Positions 43,801 to 46,357 of a stretch of 46,357 nt of DNA are shown here, piece by piece. Position 1 is the stretch's first letter; each line of letters begins with the position of its first letter. The notes below the pieces were generated by a model that was given only the letters and a program-made list of their open reading frames with translations, did not search any database and was not told the DNA's origin. Origin of the DNA: Mnemiopsis leidyi (taxonomy: Eukaryota; Ctenophora; Tentaculata; Lobata; Bolinopsidae); assembly GCA_000226015.1 (NCBI GenBank), contig JH154313.1, forward strand, positions 313,487 through 359,843, in the 5' to 3' direction. Position numbers and translations under genes: made by a program.

Positions 43801-44651
43801 AGGTTGAAGCAAGTGTAAATTTACCGGTTAGAAAATCAGCTACTTTAGCTCTAGGGGGTAGTTGAGGAGGAGTCTGACTAGCCGCCGGCTGTACAGAGGG
43901 AGCTGACTGTTGCTGTGTTACAGGAGGACGTTGTTGTTGGGGAGGCCGCAGTTGTCCTGGTGATGGCTGAGATGCGGTTTGTCTAGCAGCAGCGGGTTGT
44001 TGAGTGTTGAGCGGTAAGGACGTACTGCGCACCATACCGGCTCCCGGGGACGCTTTGAGAAGGGGCGGGGTTTTTATTGATGCTACTGAAGAACCCCGGG
44101 ACCTTGGTACTGCCTGGAAATTATTCAATATTAATCACTTTTACTCGAGTGTGAAAAATACTGGGTCTATGCCAGACGTGAGTCTAAGATTGATAGTGTT
44201 TCAGTTGAATCTTAAACACGTACGAGAATCACACAAAGCACGTACGATTGGAGAAGGAGTTTGTTTTTCAGCAATTTGTTTCAGTGATTTTCCCTCTGGC
44301 GCTTCCTTTTTTATTGCCGCTTGAGACGGATCCACATACCACAGCTTCTTTTCATACTGAAACGTAAATAGTAAATCTTCATCCTAAATATAATCTCCAC
44401 AAACAAAATTCCTTTTGGCAGTCAATGTCAATGATGACAAGTTTATTGAGAAAGATGAACTGCAATAAACTTTATAAAAAGAATGATTTAGTTAATTTCA
44501 GGGAAATACATTCTGGGACAGTTTCAATATTTTGAAGTCTCAATTTCCCACCTTATCGCACAAAAAGTCTCTTCGCCCAGTTTCAGACGTCTTATCAAAA
44601 GAAGGGGGGTCAGGTTTGTCCCCATTTACCAAGCCAAATACTCTTACACAC
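40870..44651 (-). CDS. AGFG1: AGFG-type ArfGAP/FG-repeat protein, C-terminal nine exons
   Basis: AGFG1 (Hrb/Rip) is an Asn-Pro-Phe-motif protein that binds EH-domain endocytic adaptors and has an N-terminal ArfGAP zinc finger. Exons in transcript order: 44552-44651, 44246-44356, 43825-44113, 43487-43672, 43147-43271, 42872-42962, 41568-41908, 41122-41190, 40870-40911. They join in frame to 450 residues. The first encodes the end of the ArfGAP domain (TGRRDFLCDK), joined to YEKKLWYVDPSQ as in human AGFG1 (YEKKRWYVPPEQ). Later come SSSQNFANFDAF, ADRYAALADLDNTL (human ADKYAALANLDNIF), NPF motifs (TNPFAQ, SNPFLQ, HNPFM, TNPFT), and a glutamine-rich block with repeated FTQQQ units. The last exon ends QPTNPFT-stop, like human STNPFL-stop. 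The zinc-finger exons (CxxC...CxxC) must lie beyond 44651. The first seen exon starts with one base of a split codon and they were not found up to 46357. Confidence 0.94.
42402..42543. mobile_element. Hairpin element with arms of over 60 bp in an AGFG intron
   Basis: Left arm about 42402-42469 and right arm about 42480-42542 are nearly perfect complements around a 10-bp loop (AATCTAGATA). They differ by a few short indels. This long snap-back structure without coding capacity fits a MITE-like element or inverted duplication, and transcripts of the gene would carry it. Confidence 0.85.
42581..42880 (-). repeat. 40-bp tandem array duplicating an AGFG splice donor
   Basis: Eight units at exact 40-bp spacing (ACAGGA words at 42581, 42621, 42661, 42701, 42741, 42781, 42821, 42861). 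Read on the minus strand each carries TTTTGCAAG|GTAGGT, the donor of the AGFG exon that ends at 42872. The most distal unit (donor at 42592/42591) has GTAAGT, which is a stronger consensus, and has lost the C of TTGCAAG. The extra donors are not in frame (40 is not a multiple of 3), and a TAG appears in the second extra unit. Confidence 0.95.
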
Positions 44652-46227
44652 CTGAAGTAAAAGGTTTTAGACTAGAAAATTTGAAGTCCCCCACTTAAAC
44701 AGTTACAAAATTATTTTCTAGTTAAAATCTGGTTTAACGTTTCACTAGAAAACAGATACCAAAATATGCCATTTTCAAAATAGGCTTTCAGCCAGGCTAG
44801 CTAGCTAGCCTCGTTTAGCTTAGCTAGCTGTTCGTTCGAACGTGCGCGCGTAAATGATTGAAAACCCAGAAGAACAAGCAAGAAAACTAAATGGCGCGCG
44901 ACGAGAAGTAAAATACAAAACTGTGACACTATGTTAAGTTGGCACATCTCATAAAGAAATTATGGATCAATGACACAATAATGACACTATTTGGACTTGC
45001 ATTTGACACAATATATGACATCGGCTGCTGGGGCGTGTTGTGTAAATTCGTGCGATACATTTTGCTAGGATATGTGGTTTATACGAAGAATTAACGTTGT
45101 CAAAAAGCAAAAATAACGAGATAAAAAGAGCTTCCTACTTTAAGTTCTAGTGCGTCACTCTGTAATTGTATAAATGATGACCTTTTGCTGATGGAATGAC
45201 GGAATTCTCTTAACAAAGTCTAAAGCAAGTGGTAAATCTTGTGCCGCCATCTTTTTTACAGTCCACTACAAAGCTTACCAGTATCAGAATTTGACAAGAA
45301 TATTTCAACGTTAACTGAAAGTTTTGCAATTACACATTTTCGTTTAACAGTTCAATGTTACTTCTAAATATGTGGACCACACGCTTTGGATTGTGTGTAA
45401 AGGAATTAAGATCGCGTGTAAAGGGATAAAGAACTCATATCATATGAATTAGGTAAATGATCAATGAAATCGAGTTCTGAGACCTGCTGGAGTGCTGGAA
45501 TGATCCAGTTTGCAATTAACCCTCATCTCCAATAACCTTGTTTTGGAGAATTCTTCCTTATCAGTACATAAGAAATTAAATTTTCCCACCTAATTTCTAC
45601 TCTGGGTACAAACACTGGCAGGAATAAAACTTCTGTAGAACGGTCAGAAGTCAGAGCATTTAGGATACTTCCAGTTGCACTTCTAGTAATATGGGATGTG
45701 TATCTTGTGTCATATATCATACAATCCTTAGTATATACTACTACTTACTATATTACTACATAGTATACCTACTACTAGATAGAATATTATATACAGTATG
45801 ATATAGTAATTCCGCACTTAATGATCTGGATATGTCCTAGCCAAGCAAACTCGGTGAAAATCCTTGCTGTCCGGTATGTTAAACAAGGAATTAAATCCTT
45901 GGCGCGACCTTTAAATTACATTACATTGTATCATATCTCCTGTAAAGATAAAATAAAACCGATTTTTCTTAACCTATATAACTGTTTAATGTACTGGGTT
46001 ACAGTACAAACTATAACGTGAGGAATTGAAGTATTGGACGATATCGAAATGTCACTTCCATTCATTTGCCTCAGTTCGACTGATTAAACAAAAGGGAGAG
46101 TTATTTAACTTGTGACACTATAGTGGCAGAAACAGATTTCAAGTTATATTCTCAATTGTCAAAATTTGAAAATATGCCACCATTTACTAATAGAAGTCAC
46201 GTCTTCAAAAGTTTGTGCGTATGTGCG
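44652..46227. other. Probable AGFG intron; one weak start-exon candidate
   Basis: No ArfGAP zinc-finger exon is recognised. A minus-strand ORF at 45155-45250 begins in a good context (AAGATGGCGG) and reads MAAQDLPLALDFVKRIPSFH, 31 codons. It does not resemble the AGFG N-terminus, and its possible donors (AAG|GTCATC, TTT|GTTAAG) are in the wrong phase for the exon at 44651. It could be the first exon of another gene or chance. Confidence 0.35.
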
Positions 46228-46319
46228 TGTGTGTGTGTGTGTGTGTGAGTGTGTGTGTGGTGTGAGTGCGTGTGTGTGTGTGTGTGTGAGTGTGTGTGTG
46301 GTGTGAGTGTGTGTGTGTA

Positions 46320-46357
<38 letters not shown>
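46228..46357. repeat. (GT)n microsatellite at window end
   Basis: A GT-rich tract with TGAG and TAG interruptions runs to the window edge. Confidence 0.97.

Overview
This is an AT-rich stretch of an animal nuclear genome. Genes are split by many small GT-AG introns, and there are microsatellites, SINE-like elements and two assembly gaps (N runs at 18195-18205 and 32694-32703). The recognisable genes are metazoan: a Tec/Btk-family tyrosine kinase with PH, Btk zinc motif, SH3, SH2 and kinase domains, an AGFG-type ArfGAP/FG-repeat protein, and the Ski/PAF-complex WD40 protein WDR61. Together with the lineage-specific lectin/sushi-like genes, this suggests an invertebrate, perhaps a non-bilaterian such as a cnidarian. 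The sequence alone does not settle the species.

Layout. 1-2246 (+): a pentanucleotide repeat, a three-copy 81-bp repeat, and the last two exons of WDR61. 3667-36186 (-): a complete 14-exon Tec-family kinase gene; the joined exons are 1833 bp and encode 610 aa without a break. Its intron 11 is 23.2 kb (5403-28597) and separates the HRD exon from the DFG exon. 36187-40869: an intergenic region rich in small hairpin elements and dispersed repeats. 40870-44651 (-): nine exons of an AGFG1-like gene whose N-terminal ArfGAP zinc-finger exons are not in the window. 44652-46357: no convincing gene, then a GT repeat.

The most unusual part is inside Tec intron 11. On the opposite strand lies a tandem cluster of secreted or membrane proteins built from phase-1 exon modules. 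These are signal peptides, F5/8C (fucolectin-type, FTP) galactose-binding-like domains, a two-exon cysteine-containing module that I do not recognise ('module X'), sushi-like cysteine modules, and in one gene a transmembrane helix with a short tail. One member (8172-11931) gives a 576-aa open model. A middle member (12852-14723) has a signal peptide and module X but no lectin domain. A third (17137-20030) keeps the full module order but carries a 1-nt frameshift. A second subfamily (23162-27388) pairs a different unrecognised module ('module Y') with sushi-like modules. Partial relics lie at 6286-7886 and 21652-21830. Lectin-like and complement-like modules, tandem duplication and clustered amino-acid replacements between copies suggest a surface recognition or immune-type family. 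That role is inference.

Two host exon boundaries have been tandemly copied together with their splice signals. A 42-bp array repeats the acceptor of Tec exon 8 (30719-30880), and a 40-bp array repeats a splice donor of the AGFG gene (42581-42880).
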